Source of the DNA: Thiobacillus sp.
GTDB taxonomy: Bacteria > Pseudomonadota > Gammaproteobacteria > Burkholderiales > Thiobacillaceae
Assembly (NCBI GenBank): GCA_018262815.1
Contig: JADFDN010000002.1
Span: forward strand, 1-54,521
Direction: 5' to 3'
DNA length: 54,521 nt
Position 1 is the first letter of the stretch, and the number at the start of each line of letters is the position of its first letter. Positions 21,276-30,611 of this stretch are shown here, piece by piece. The notes beneath the pieces are model-generated. The model ran no database searches and was not told where the DNA came from. It saw only the letters and a list, made by a program, of their open reading frames with translations. Made by a program: the position numbers and the translations under genes.

Positions 21276-22814
21276 ATGGATCAAGTGCTGCAGCAAATTC
21301 TGGGGTATGCCAAGGCCACGTGGCACCGCCGCTGGTGGGGGGTGGTCGTGGCCTGGCTGGTATGCATCGTCGGCTGGACCTGGGTGATGATGATTCCCGA
21401 CCGCTATCAGGCGTCGGCGCGCGTCTATGTCGATACGCAAACCCTGTTGAAGCCGCTGCTGTCTGGTCTTGCGGCGCAGCCCAATATCGAGCAGCAGATC
21501 AAGCTGATGACGCGTCAGCTGGTCAGCCGGCCGACGCTGGAAAAGGTTGCGCGCATGACCGACCTGGACGTCAAGGCCAAAACGCCGGAACAGACCGAGG
21601 CCATGCTGAACGGCCTGGCCGGCAAGATTTCCATCGCCGACGCCGGTCGTGAAAATCTCTACACCATCAGTTATCAGGATGCCGACGGCGACCTGGCGAA
21701 AAAAGTAGTGCAGTCGCTGCTGACCATTTTTGTCGAGACCAGTCTCGGCAAGACCCGCCAGGACATCTCCAGTTCGCAGCGCTTCATCGAGGAACAGCTG
21801 CAGCAGTATCAGCAAAAACTCACCGACGCCGAAACTGCCCTGACGGAATTCAAGCGCAAGCACATCGGCATGATGCCGGGACAGGGCGGCGATTATTACG
21901 CCAAGCTGGCCGAGGTCAGCACGCAACTGCGGCAGGCGCAGCTGGATCAGCAGGAAGCGGTCAACCGCCGTAACCAGCTCACGCGCCAGCTGGCCGACGA
22001 AGAACCCGAGCTCACGGCGGCGGCGGAGGCCGAGACGTCTGCTCATCCCGAGATCGATGGCCGCATTCAGGCGCTCGAAAAGCAGATGGACCAGTTGCGC
22101 CTGCAATACACTGATCTGCACCCGGACATCCAGTCAACCAAGCGTCTGATCGACAGGCTAAAGGCGCAGAAAAAGCTCGATCTTGCCGAGCGCAAGACCG
22201 ACCCTGCGGGCGCCCGGATCCAGAATCCGGTCTACCAGCAGCTCACCATCGCCATCGCCGAGGCGGATGCGACGGTCGCCTCGCTGAATGCGCGCGTGGC
22301 TGAATATCAGCGCCGCTATAGCGAGTTGCGCAACGCCTCCAACATGATTCCCCAGGTGGAGCAGGAGTACACCCAGCTGATGCGCGACTATGGCGTCTAT
22401 CGCCAGAACTACGACGCCCTGCTGAAGCGCCGCGAATCCGTCACCATGTCCGGCGAGGTCGAAAGCAAGACCGACACCGTCGACTTTCGCGTGATCGATC
22501 CGCCCTTCGTGCCGAGCCAGCCGGCGTGGCCGAACCGCCCGTTACTGCTGTCAATGGTGACTGTAGGCGGACTCGTTGCGGGCATTGCGGTGGCCTTCCT
22601 GCTGAGCCAGCTGCGCCGTACCGTGACCGACCGCCGCGTTCTGCGCGAGTTGACCGGCCTGCCGTTGCTGGGTGCGGTATCCCGAGTGGAAACCGATGAA
22701 ACCCGCCGCCGCAAGCGCAAGGGACTGCTGACCTATCTGGCCGCATTGGGTAGCCTGATTGCCGCCTATGGCGGGGTGATGATCCTGCAACTGGTCGTGT
22801 CGCGCGCAGGCTAG
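21276..22814 (+). CDS. XrtA system polysaccharide chain-length determinant (Wzz-like)
   Basis: Two TM segments flanking a coiled coil; RVIDPPFVPSQPAWPNRPLLL. Confidence 0.92.
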   Translation: MDQVLQQILGYAKATWHRRWWGVVVAWLVCIVGWTWVMMIPDRYQASARVYVDTQTLLKPLLSGLAAQPNIEQQIKLMTRQLVSRPTLEKVARMTDLDVKAKTPEQTEAMLNGLAGKISIADAGRENLYTISYQDADGDLAKKVVQSLLTIFVETSLGKTRQDISSSQRFIEEQLQQYQQKLTDAETALTEFKRKHIGMMPGQGGDYYAKLAEVSTQLRQAQLDQQEAVNRRNQLTRQLADEEPELTAAAEAETSAHPEIDGRIQALEKQMDQLRLQYTDLHPDIQSTKRLIDRLKAQKKLDLAERKTDPAGARIQNPVYQQLTIAIAEADATVASLNARVAEYQRRYSELRNASNMIPQVEQEYTQLMRDYGVYRQNYDALLKRRESVTMSGEVESKTDTVDFRVIDPPFVPSQPAWPNRPLLLSMVTVGGLVAGIAVAFLLSQLRRTVTDRRVLRELTGLPLLGAVSRVETDETRRRKRKGLLTYLAALGSLIAAYGGVMILQLVVSRAG

Positions 22815-22822
22815 GAGGAACC

Positions 22823-23764
22823 ATGAGCATTATTGAAAAAGCAGCCGGCAAGATGGGCGCGGGCGCACCCCAGTCAGGCTTTCCGTCCGGCGACGGCAAT
22901 CCGGGCCACGATGCCAGCCTGATCGAGAACGCGCTCAACAAGCAGCGCGGGAATCAGGCTGCCCCCTTTGTCGCCACACCGGTCGAGCCGATGTTCAACG
23001 CGCCGGATACCATTGCGATGGAAGGTGGCAGCCAGATGCAGTCGATCAACCTGGCGCGCCTGCACCGCATGGGCGTGGTGTCGCCAGACGCCGAGAAAAG
23101 CCAGATTGCCGAGGAGTTCCGCATCATCAAGCGGCCGCTCATTGCCAATGCCTTCGGTCAGGGTGCCGCGCGGGTCAAGAACGGCAACCTGATCATGGTC
23201 ACCAGTTCCCTGCCGGGCGAAGGCAAGAGCTTCTGCGCGATCAACCTTGCCATTTCGATGGCGATGGAAATGGATCGCACCGTGCTGCTGATCGATGCCG
23301 ACGTCGCCAAGCCACGCGTACCCGAATATCTCGGCATTCATGCCGACAAGGGTCTGCTCGACGTGCTGCAGGACAAGGATCTGAAACTGTCCGACGTGCT
23401 GATCCGCACCGATATCGCCAAATTGACGGTGCTGCCGGCTGGCCGCACCTACAAGCGCGCCACCGAACTGCTGGCGAGTGCCGCCATGACTCGTCTGGTC
23501 GAGGACATCGGCAACCGCTACCCTGACCGGATCATCCTGTTCGATTCCCCGCCCCTGCTGGCGACCAGCGAATCGAGCGTGCTGGCGACCCATATGGGCC
23601 AGATCGTCATGGTGGTGGAGGCCGAGAAAACCTCGCAAGAGGCGGTGCGCGAAGCCCTGAGCCACATCCAGTCATGTGAAGTGGTGGGCATGCTGCTGAA
23701 CAAGACCACGCCGACCCCGGGTGCAGATTATTACTATGGTTATTATGGCAGTTACGGAAAATAG
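22823..23764 (+). CDS. XrtA-associated tyrosine-protein kinase (BY-kinase/CpsD type)
   Basis: SSLPGEGKSFCAINLA, VLLIDADVAKPRV; C-terminal YYYGYYGSYGK. Confidence 0.92.
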   Translation: MSIIEKAAGKMGAGAPQSGFPSGDGNPGHDASLIENALNKQRGNQAAPFVATPVEPMFNAPDTIAMEGGSQMQSINLARLHRMGVVSPDAEKSQIAEEFRIIKRPLIANAFGQGAARVKNGNLIMVTSSLPGEGKSFCAINLAISMAMEMDRTVLLIDADVAKPRVPEYLGIHADKGLLDVLQDKDLKLSDVLIRTDIAKLTVLPAGRTYKRATELLASAAMTRLVEDIGNRYPDRIILFDSPPLLATSESSVLATHMGQIVMVVEAEKTSQEAVREALSHIQSCEVVGMLLNKTTPTPGADYYYGYYGSYGK

Positions 23765-25253
23765 ACACCGCCCGCGCTGCCGCGCGGCGCAGGCAGGCAT
23801 CCTGTTGATGGCTGCGGGATTTGCATCGGTTGCGCATGCTGTCGACTGGCGTCTTGAGCCTCATATCCGGGCCTCGTCCACGTACACCGACAATGCCACT
23901 CAAAGCACGACCAATCCGGAAGACGCAATGATCCTGAGCGTGACTCCGGGTTTCACAATGCGTTCCGCAGGGTCGCGTCGCGTGCAGGCCACCGTCCAAT
24001 ACAGCATGACCGGCGTCGCGCGCTTCGGCGGCGACGAGAGCGATGATCTCTACCACAACCTGAACGCCGCCGGCAAAGCTGAACTGGTTGAGGATTTCCT
24101 GTTCATCGATGGGAACGCACGCATCTCGCAGGAACTGATCTCGCTTCTGGGGCCGACCGTCGATGCCACCGTCAACGACAGCAACCGCGCTACGGTCGGC
24201 ACCTATTCGATCAGTCCTTACATCCAGCAGCGTCTCGGCACCTTCGCTTATGCACAGGCCCGCTACACTGCCAGAGGCGCGATTTTTGAGAACGAAGTCG
24301 CTTCCGATTCAAGCTCGAATTCGTTCACTGCAAGCCTGAACAGCGGGACCCGTTTCGACGATCTCAGCTGGGGGTTTCATTACTCTCTCATCGACACGGA
24401 TTACAACACGGGCCCCGATACCACGTTCGAGCGCGTAAGCGCCACGGCTGGGTATAAGCTGACGCGGAAATTCCGTGTGTTCGGCACCATTGGAGAGGAC
24501 AAAAACGAATATCTGAGCGCCAGCGGGACCGACGGCTCGTCCTACAGCGTGGGCTTGGGCTGGTCACCGTCGCGCCGGACCAGCGTCGAGGCTTCGACCG
24601 GGGAGCGCTACTTTGGCAGCACCCACAGCTTTTCCGCCAGACACGCTTCGCGCCTGACGCGTTGGGACGTGCGCTACACAGAGGATGTGAGTGATATTTC
24701 GCGCCTGGCGACGGATTTCCGTGACCTGAGGGGAGCAGAATTGAACTCGTGCCCTCCCGGTACGAAGCTACCCATCCCTCCCACCTTGCTGGATGTAATC
24801 AACGCCGACTGCGATGTCGACCTCTTTTTCGGCACGTCCATCGTCAACGGCGTATTCCTCTCCAAGTTGCTGACGGCGGGCGTCTCGTGGGATGTTGGAA
24901 ATCGCACTACCGTCTCCGCCAGGCTATCAGACCTCACCCGCGAGTTTCAGCTCATCAGCCAGGGGGAAGATCGGGTGCAGACTGTCTCAGGCACTATTAA
25001 CCACGAGCTGTCTGCACGGACGTCCGCCTATGGCCGCCTGTCGCTTACCCGCAATAGCTTGGACAGTACCGCAGCCGGTGGGGGCGGAGCACGCGAGGAT
25101 GACATCATGAGCTTCAACCTCGGTCTCAATCACCGTTTTGCCGAGCAGTTTAGTGGCGCGCTGATCTTCCGCCACACTCAACGGGATTCGAACGCGGCCA
25201 ACTCGAATTACGAAGAAAACAGCCTCACGGCATCGGTCAACATGCGCTTCTGA
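23745..25253 (+). CDS. PEP-CTERM system-associated outer-membrane beta-barrel protein (TIGR03016-like)
   Basis: Signal peptide, WRLEPHIRASSTYTDNATQST, alternating beta pattern, terminal SVNMRF. Confidence 0.83.
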   Translation: MAVTENRHRPRCRAAQAGILLMAAGFASVAHAVDWRLEPHIRASSTYTDNATQSTTNPEDAMILSVTPGFTMRSAGSRRVQATVQYSMTGVARFGGDESDDLYHNLNAAGKAELVEDFLFIDGNARISQELISLLGPTVDATVNDSNRATVGTYSISPYIQQRLGTFAYAQARYTARGAIFENEVASDSSSNSFTASLNSGTRFDDLSWGFHYSLIDTDYNTGPDTTFERVSATAGYKLTRKFRVFGTIGEDKNEYLSASGTDGSSYSVGLGWSPSRRTSVEASTGERYFGSTHSFSARHASRLTRWDVRYTEDVSDISRLATDFRDLRGAELNSCPPGTKLPIPPTLLDVINADCDVDLFFGTSIVNGVFLSKLLTAGVSWDVGNRTTVSARLSDLTREFQLISQGEDRVQTVSGTINHELSARTSAYGRLSLTRNSLDSTAAGGGGAREDDIMSFNLGLNHRFAEQFSGALIFRHTQRDSNAANSNYEENSLTASVNMRF

Positions 25254-25333
25254 CCGGTCTTCCGGCATGGCACAGCGGTTGCTTCGCATTCCGTGCGCGC
25301 GCCCGCGTGCCACTCAGAGATAACGGATCGTCC

Positions 25334-26368
25334 ATGTACGAAGATTACTACCGCTTCAGCGCCAAGCCCTTCCAGCTCAATCCCGATCCGCGTTTCTTCT
25401 TCGGTTCCAAGGGCCACAAGCGGGCGATGGCGTATCTGGACTACGGCCTGTCGCTGGGCGAGGGTTTCATCGTCATCACCGGCGAGGTGGGCGCAGGCAA
25501 GACCACGCTGGTGCGCAACCTGTTTCGCCAGCTCGAATCACACAACCTGCTTGCTGCGCAGCTGGTGTCGACCCAGCTCGATGCCGAGGACACCCTGCGC
25601 AGCGTGGCTGCCTCGTTCGGTCTGGAGCACGAAGGCCTGACCAAGTCGGCGCTGCTGAAAAATCTGGAAGATTTTCTGGTGGCCGCCACCCGCCAGGGCA
25701 AGCGCGTCCTGCTGGTCGTGGATGAAGCGCAGAACCTGACCCAGCGTGCGGTCGAGGAGCTGCGCATGCTGTCCAACTACCAGAATAACGAGCGTTCGCT
25801 GATCCAAACCTTCCTCTTGGGCCAGCCGGAATTTCGCGGCATTCTGCAAAGCCCCGACATGCAGCAGTTGCGCCAGCGCGTGGTGGCGTCGTATCACCTG
25901 GGGCCGCTCGATGCCGACGAGACGCGCGGCTACATCGAGCACCGTCTGCGCACCGTCGGCTGGCAGGGCATGCCGAGTTTCGACGACACCGCCTTCGCCG
26001 CGCTGCACCGCTTCACCGGAGGCATACCGCGCCGCCTGAACACCACGTGCGACCGCCTGCTGCTGTTCGGATTTCTCGAGGAGAAAACGCACTTCGGCGA
26101 GGCCGAGGTCAACGAGGTGATCGCCGACCTGAAGAACGAGGTGGCACACCAGGATTTTCAGGGCAGCACGGGCGCCAGCACGTCTGCACCGTCGAATGGC
26201 GTACATTCCGGCGAAGACCATCAGCGTCTGGTCCAGCGGGTCGAGCAGATGGAGCGCTCGGTCAACCGCATCCTGCCCATCGTGCGCAAGATTCTCTATA
26301 CCGTGAGCGAGCGTCAGTCGGCGGCTGAAGAAGGCATCGCGCCGGACGGCCACGACGGTACGCACTAA
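25334..26368 (+). CDS. XrtA-associated ATPase (ExeA-like, TIGR03015-like)
   Basis: MYEDYYRFSAKPFQLNPDPRFFFGSKGHKRAMAYLDYGL; Walker A GEVGAGKTTL. Confidence 0.92.
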   Translation: MYEDYYRFSAKPFQLNPDPRFFFGSKGHKRAMAYLDYGLSLGEGFIVITGEVGAGKTTLVRNLFRQLESHNLLAAQLVSTQLDAEDTLRSVAASFGLEHEGLTKSALLKNLEDFLVAATRQGKRVLLVVDEAQNLTQRAVEELRMLSNYQNNERSLIQTFLLGQPEFRGILQSPDMQQLRQRVVASYHLGPLDADETRGYIEHRLRTVGWQGMPSFDDTAFAALHRFTGGIPRRLNTTCDRLLLFGFLEEKTHFGEAEVNEVIADLKNEVAHQDFQGSTGASTSAPSNGVHSGEDHQRLVQRVEQMERSVNRILPIVRKILYTVSERQSAAEEGIAPDGHDGTH

Positions 26369-26371
26369 GCC

Positions 26372-27475
26372 ATGACCCAGGTTTTATGTATCGCGGGCGC
26401 GCGTCCGAATTTCATGAAAATCGCCCCGGTGATGGCCGCCCTGGCCGAAACCGGCATCGCCGCGCAACTGCTGCACACCGGCCAGCATTACGACGCGGCG
26501 ATGAGCGACAGTTTCTTCGCCGACCTCGGCATTCCGCCGCCCGATCATCATCTTGAAGTCGGCTCGGGCAGTCATGCCGTGCAGACGGCCGAAGTGATGA
26601 AGCGCTTCGAACCGGTGCTCGAAAGCGTGCAGCCGCGGGCCGTGCTGGTGGTGGGCGACGTTAATTCGACCATCGCCTGCGCACTGGTGGCGGCCAAGCG
26701 CGGCGTGCGGGTGATCCATGTCGAAGCCGGGCTGCGCAGCTACGACCGCAGCATGCCGGAAGAGATCAACCGCGTATTGACCGACCAGATTTCCGACCTG
26801 CTCTTCACCACGGAGAAAAGCGCGCTCGCCAACCTGGTGCGCGAGGGCATCGATCCCGCACGGGTCGAATTTGTCGGCAACGTGATGATCGATACCCTGT
26901 ACCGCAACCTCGGGCAGGCCGTCCCGGCCAGCCGGACCCTCGGCGCCGCGTTGCCGCAGTATGCGGTATTGACGCTGCACCGGCCGTCCAACGTCGACGA
27001 CCGCGACACGCTTGAGGCATTGCTCGACGTTGTCGGGGAAATCAACCGCAGCCTGCCGGTGGTGATGCCGCTGCACCCGCGCACGCGCGGCAACATCGAG
27101 AAATTCGGCTTTACCGCCAAGCTCGACGGCCTGCATCTCCTGCCGCCGGTCGGCTATCTGGAAATGCTCGGCCTGATGCGCGACGCTAAGCTGGTGCTGA
27201 CCGATTCCGGCGGCATCCAGGAGGAAACCACCGCGCTCGGCGTGCCCTGCCTGACGCTGCGCGAGAACACCGAGCGTCCGATCACCCTCTCCGAAGGCAC
27301 CAATACGCTCGTCGGCCCCCACCCGGATGCAATCCGGTCAGCATTCGCCGAGGTCATGGCGAATGGCGGCAAGGCCGGACGCATTCCCGAATACTGGGAT
27401 GGCCGTGCGGCGATGCGCATCGCGCATACGCTGAAGGGCTGGCTGCCGCAGCAGAAGGGCAGGAGGGCTGCATAG
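26372..27475 (+). CDS. wecB: UDP-N-acetylglucosamine 2-epimerase (non-hydrolysing)
   Basis: GARPNFMKIAPVMAAL, HVEAGLRSYDRSMPEEINR, DSGGIQEE. Confidence 0.95.
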   Translation: MTQVLCIAGARPNFMKIAPVMAALAETGIAAQLLHTGQHYDAAMSDSFFADLGIPPPDHHLEVGSGSHAVQTAEVMKRFEPVLESVQPRAVLVVGDVNSTIACALVAAKRGVRVIHVEAGLRSYDRSMPEEINRVLTDQISDLLFTTEKSALANLVREGIDPARVEFVGNVMIDTLYRNLGQAVPASRTLGAALPQYAVLTLHRPSNVDDRDTLEALLDVVGEINRSLPVVMPLHPRTRGNIEKFGFTAKLDGLHLLPPVGYLEMLGLMRDAKLVLTDSGGIQEETTALGVPCLTLRENTERPITLSEGTNTLVGPHPDAIRSAFAEVMANGGKAGRIPEYWDGRAAMRIAHTLKGWLPQQKGRRAA

Positions 27476-28318
27476 ATGGCGGGGATCAGGAATGCCATGT
27501 CGGTCGACGTCGAGGACTATTTCCAGGTATCGGCGTTCGCGCCGCATATCCGGCGCGAAGACTGGGACAGCCTGCCGTGCCGGGTCGAGCGCAATGTCGA
27601 CGTCATCCTCGGCTTGCTCGATGAAGCCGATGCCAAGGCCACGTTCTTCACCCTCGGCTGGATCGCCGAGCGCTACCCGCAGGTGGTGCGGCGCATCGTC
27701 GACAATGGCCACGAACTGGCCAGCCACGGCTATGGCCACCAGCGCGCCAGCGATCTGACGCCCGGACAGTTTCGCGACGACATCACCCGCGCCAAGCGCA
27801 TTCTAGAAGACCTCGGCGGCGTCGCCGTGCGCGGGTACCGCGCGCCGAGCTTTTCCATCAGCCAGAAAAACTGGTGGGCGGTCGAGGAGCTGGAGAATGC
27901 AGGGTACGTGTACAGCTCGAGCATTTATCCGGTCAAACACGACCACTACGGCATGCCCGACGCGCCGCGGTTTCCGCATCGCCCCAACGGCGAAGCCGGC
28001 ATTCTCGAATTGCCGCCGACCACCGTGCCGCTGATGGGCCGCAACCTGCCGGCGGCGGGCGGCGGCTGGTTCCGCCTGCTGCCGTACGAGGTGTCGCGCT
28101 GGATGCTGCGGCGGGTGAACGCGCAGGACCAGGCGCCGTGCATGTTCTATTTTCACCCCTGGGAGCTCGATGCCGGGCAGCCGCGCCAGCGCGGCATTTC
28201 TGCTAAGACGCGCTTCCGCCATTACGTCAATCTGCAGCGTATGCCGGGCAGACTGCGCCAATTGCTGAACGACTTCGAATGGGACCGCGTCGACCGCGTG
28301 TTCCTCGCCGACCATTGA
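27476..28318 (+). CDS. XrtA system polysaccharide deacetylase
   Basis: MSVDVEDYFQVSAF, ELASHGYGHQ, YRAPSFSI. Confidence 0.92.
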   Translation: MAGIRNAMSVDVEDYFQVSAFAPHIRREDWDSLPCRVERNVDVILGLLDEADAKATFFTLGWIAERYPQVVRRIVDNGHELASHGYGHQRASDLTPGQFRDDITRAKRILEDLGGVAVRGYRAPSFSISQKNWWAVEELENAGYVYSSSIYPVKHDHYGMPDAPRFPHRPNGEAGILELPPTTVPLMGRNLPAAGGGWFRLLPYEVSRWMLRRVNAQDQAPCMFYFHPWELDAGQPRQRGISAKTRFRHYVNLQRMPGRLRQLLNDFEWDRVDRVFLADH

Positions 28319-28320
28319 AT

Positions 28321-29388
28321 ATGCAGGCCCAACCCTTCACCGAGTCGGACGCCGCGTTGGCGGAGGTCACGGTGCGCGCGCTGGCCATACAGGATCGTGG
28401 CCGCTGGGATGCCTATGTCCAGGCGCACCCCGATGCGACCTTCTTCCACCGTGCGGGCTGGCAACGGGTGATCGAGGACGCATTCGGTCATCGTACGCAT
28501 TTCCTGCTGGCCGAGCGCGGCGGCGAGGTGGTGGGCGTGCTGCCGCTGGCCGAAATCAAAAGCCGGCTGTTCGGGCACAGCCTCGGTTCCTTGCCGTTCT
28601 GCGCCTACGGGGGCATCCTGGCCGACCATGACGCGGCGTACCGTGCGCTCGACGAGGCTGCGCAGGCACTCTCCGGAAAGCTCAAGGTCGGCGCGCTCGA
28701 ATATCGCAACCAGATCGCCCAGCATGCCCACTGGCCGACCAAGGATCTGTACGTCACCTTCAAGAAAGCCATCGAGCCCGAAATCGAAGCCAACATGAAT
28801 GCCATCCCCCGCAAGCAGCGGGCGATGGTGAGGAAGGGCATCAAGGCCGGCCTCGCTGGCGAGATCGATGCCGACACCACGCGTTTTTTCCAGGCCTATT
28901 CGGCGAGCGTGCACCGCCTCGGCACGCCGGTGTTCTCGCGCAAATTCTTCCGTCTGCTGAAGGACGAATTCGGCGACGACTGCGAAGTGCTCATCATCAC
29001 GCTCGACGGCAAGGTCATCGCCAGCGTGATGTCGTTTTATTTTCGCGACGAGGTGCTGCCGTATTACGGAGGCGGCACTGACGCTGCGCGTGCCGTGGCC
29101 GGCAACGATTTCATGTATTGGGACCTGATGCGGCGCGCTTGCGAACGCGGGCTGAAGACCTTCGATTTCGGCCGCAGCAAGCGCGGTACCGGCTCGTTCG
29201 ATTTCAAGAAGAACTGGGGTTTCGAGCCGACGCCGCTGTATTACGAGTATTTCCTGGTCTCGGACCGGGAGGTTCCCGAGATCAACCCGTTGAATCCGAA
29301 ATACCGTCTTTTCATCCAGGCCTGGAAGAAAATGCCGCTGGCGCTCGCCAACGCGATCGGGCCGCATATCGTCAAGAATCTGGGGTGA
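28321..29388 (+). CDS. FemAB-family XrtA/PEP-CTERM-associated acyltransferase
   Basis: GNAT-like FemAB sequence, FDFGRSKRGTGSFDFKKNWGFEPTPLYYEYFL. Confidence 0.9.
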   Translation: MQAQPFTESDAALAEVTVRALAIQDRGRWDAYVQAHPDATFFHRAGWQRVIEDAFGHRTHFLLAERGGEVVGVLPLAEIKSRLFGHSLGSLPFCAYGGILADHDAAYRALDEAAQALSGKLKVGALEYRNQIAQHAHWPTKDLYVTFKKAIEPEIEANMNAIPRKQRAMVRKGIKAGLAGEIDADTTRFFQAYSASVHRLGTPVFSRKFFRLLKDEFGDDCEVLIITLDGKVIASVMSFYFRDEVLPYYGGGTDAARAVAGNDFMYWDLMRRACERGLKTFDFGRSKRGTGSFDFKKNWGFEPTPLYYEYFLVSDREVPEINPLNPKYRLFIQAWKKMPLALANAIGPHIVKNLG

Positions 29389-30611
29389 CTGTGAAGGGGC
29401 TGCTGTTTCTTGCTCATCGCATCCCGTTTCCGCCCAACAAGGGCGACAAGATCCGCTCGTTCCACCTGCTGCGGCATCTGGGCACCCGCTTTGACATCCA
29501 CCTGGGCGCCTTCGTCGACGACCCCGACGACTGGCAATACCGCGACGCATTGATGCCTTATTGCGCATCGATCAAGCTGCTGCCGCTGCATCCGCGCCGG
29601 GCGAAGCTGGCGAGCCTGGCGGGTCTGCTGACGGGCGAGGCGCTGACGCTGCCGTATTACCGCAGCAGCGAACTCAGGCGCTGGGCCGAGGGGCTGGCTG
29701 CATCGGGCCAGGTGACGCACGGGCTCGCGTTTTCCTCGGCCATGGCGCAGTTCATGCCGGCCGGGCTTGCCCGCCGCGTGCTCGACATGGTCGATGTCGA
29801 TTCCGACAAATGGACGCAGTACGCGCCGACGCAGCGCTGGCCGCTGTCGTGGGTGTATGCGCGGGAAGGCCGCAAGCTGGCCGCGTGGGAGGCGCGGATG
29901 GCGCAGGCGTTCGACGCCACCCTGCTGGTGTCGAAGGATGAAGCAGCGCTGCTGCAGCAGCGCGTACCGCAGGCCGGCCACAAGATCAGCGCCTTCGAGA
30001 ACGGCGTCGACGCGAGCTATTTTTCGCCTGCACGCGACTACCCGAATCCGTATGCGCCCGACGCCCAGGGAGTGGTGTTCACCGGCGCCATGGATTACTG
30101 GCCGAACATCGATGCGGTCACCTGGTTCGCCGAGCGGATATTTCCGGCCGTGCGCGCAGCGGTGCCGGACGCACAGTTCACCATCGTCGGCAGCCGGCCT
30201 TCTGAAGCCGTTTTCGCGCTGGCGCGTCAGCCCGGCGTCGTCGTCACCGGCGGTGTACCCGATGTGCGGCCCTGGCTCGCCCATGCCGCCTGCGCGGTGG
30301 CCCCGCTGCGCATTGCGCGCGGGGTGCAGAACAAGGTGCTCGAAGCGATGGCGATGGCGCGTCCTGTCGTCGCCAGCGCCCAGGCGGCCGAAGGCATCCG
30401 CGCCCAGGCAGGGCGAGATTTCATTCTGGCGCAGGGCGAAACCGAATTTGCTCATGCCGTGGTGGCGCAACTGCGGACTGCGGCATCCGCCGCGCCGGCG
30501 CGCGACTGCATCCTCGAACACTACGACTGGACCCGCAATCTGAGCGCGATCGACACGCTGTTCGAGGCGGCGCCGGTCGTCACCCCCGTACTGGAGACGT
30601 GCCCCGCATGA
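29385..30611 (+). CDS. XrtA/PEP-CTERM-associated sugar transferase (TIGR03087-like)
   Basis: GLLFLAHRIPFPPNKGDKIRSFHLLRHL; GT-B C-terminal half. Confidence 0.9.
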   Translation: MTVKGLLFLAHRIPFPPNKGDKIRSFHLLRHLGTRFDIHLGAFVDDPDDWQYRDALMPYCASIKLLPLHPRRAKLASLAGLLTGEALTLPYYRSSELRRWAEGLAASGQVTHGLAFSSAMAQFMPAGLARRVLDMVDVDSDKWTQYAPTQRWPLSWVYAREGRKLAAWEARMAQAFDATLLVSKDEAALLQQRVPQAGHKISAFENGVDASYFSPARDYPNPYAPDAQGVVFTGAMDYWPNIDAVTWFAERIFPAVRAAVPDAQFTIVGSRPSEAVFALARQPGVVVTGGVPDVRPWLAHAACAVAPLRIARGVQNKVLEAMAMARPVVASAQAAEGIRAQAGRDFILAQGETEFAHAVVAQLRTAASAAPARDCILEHYDWTRNLSAIDTLFEAAPVVTPVLETCPA

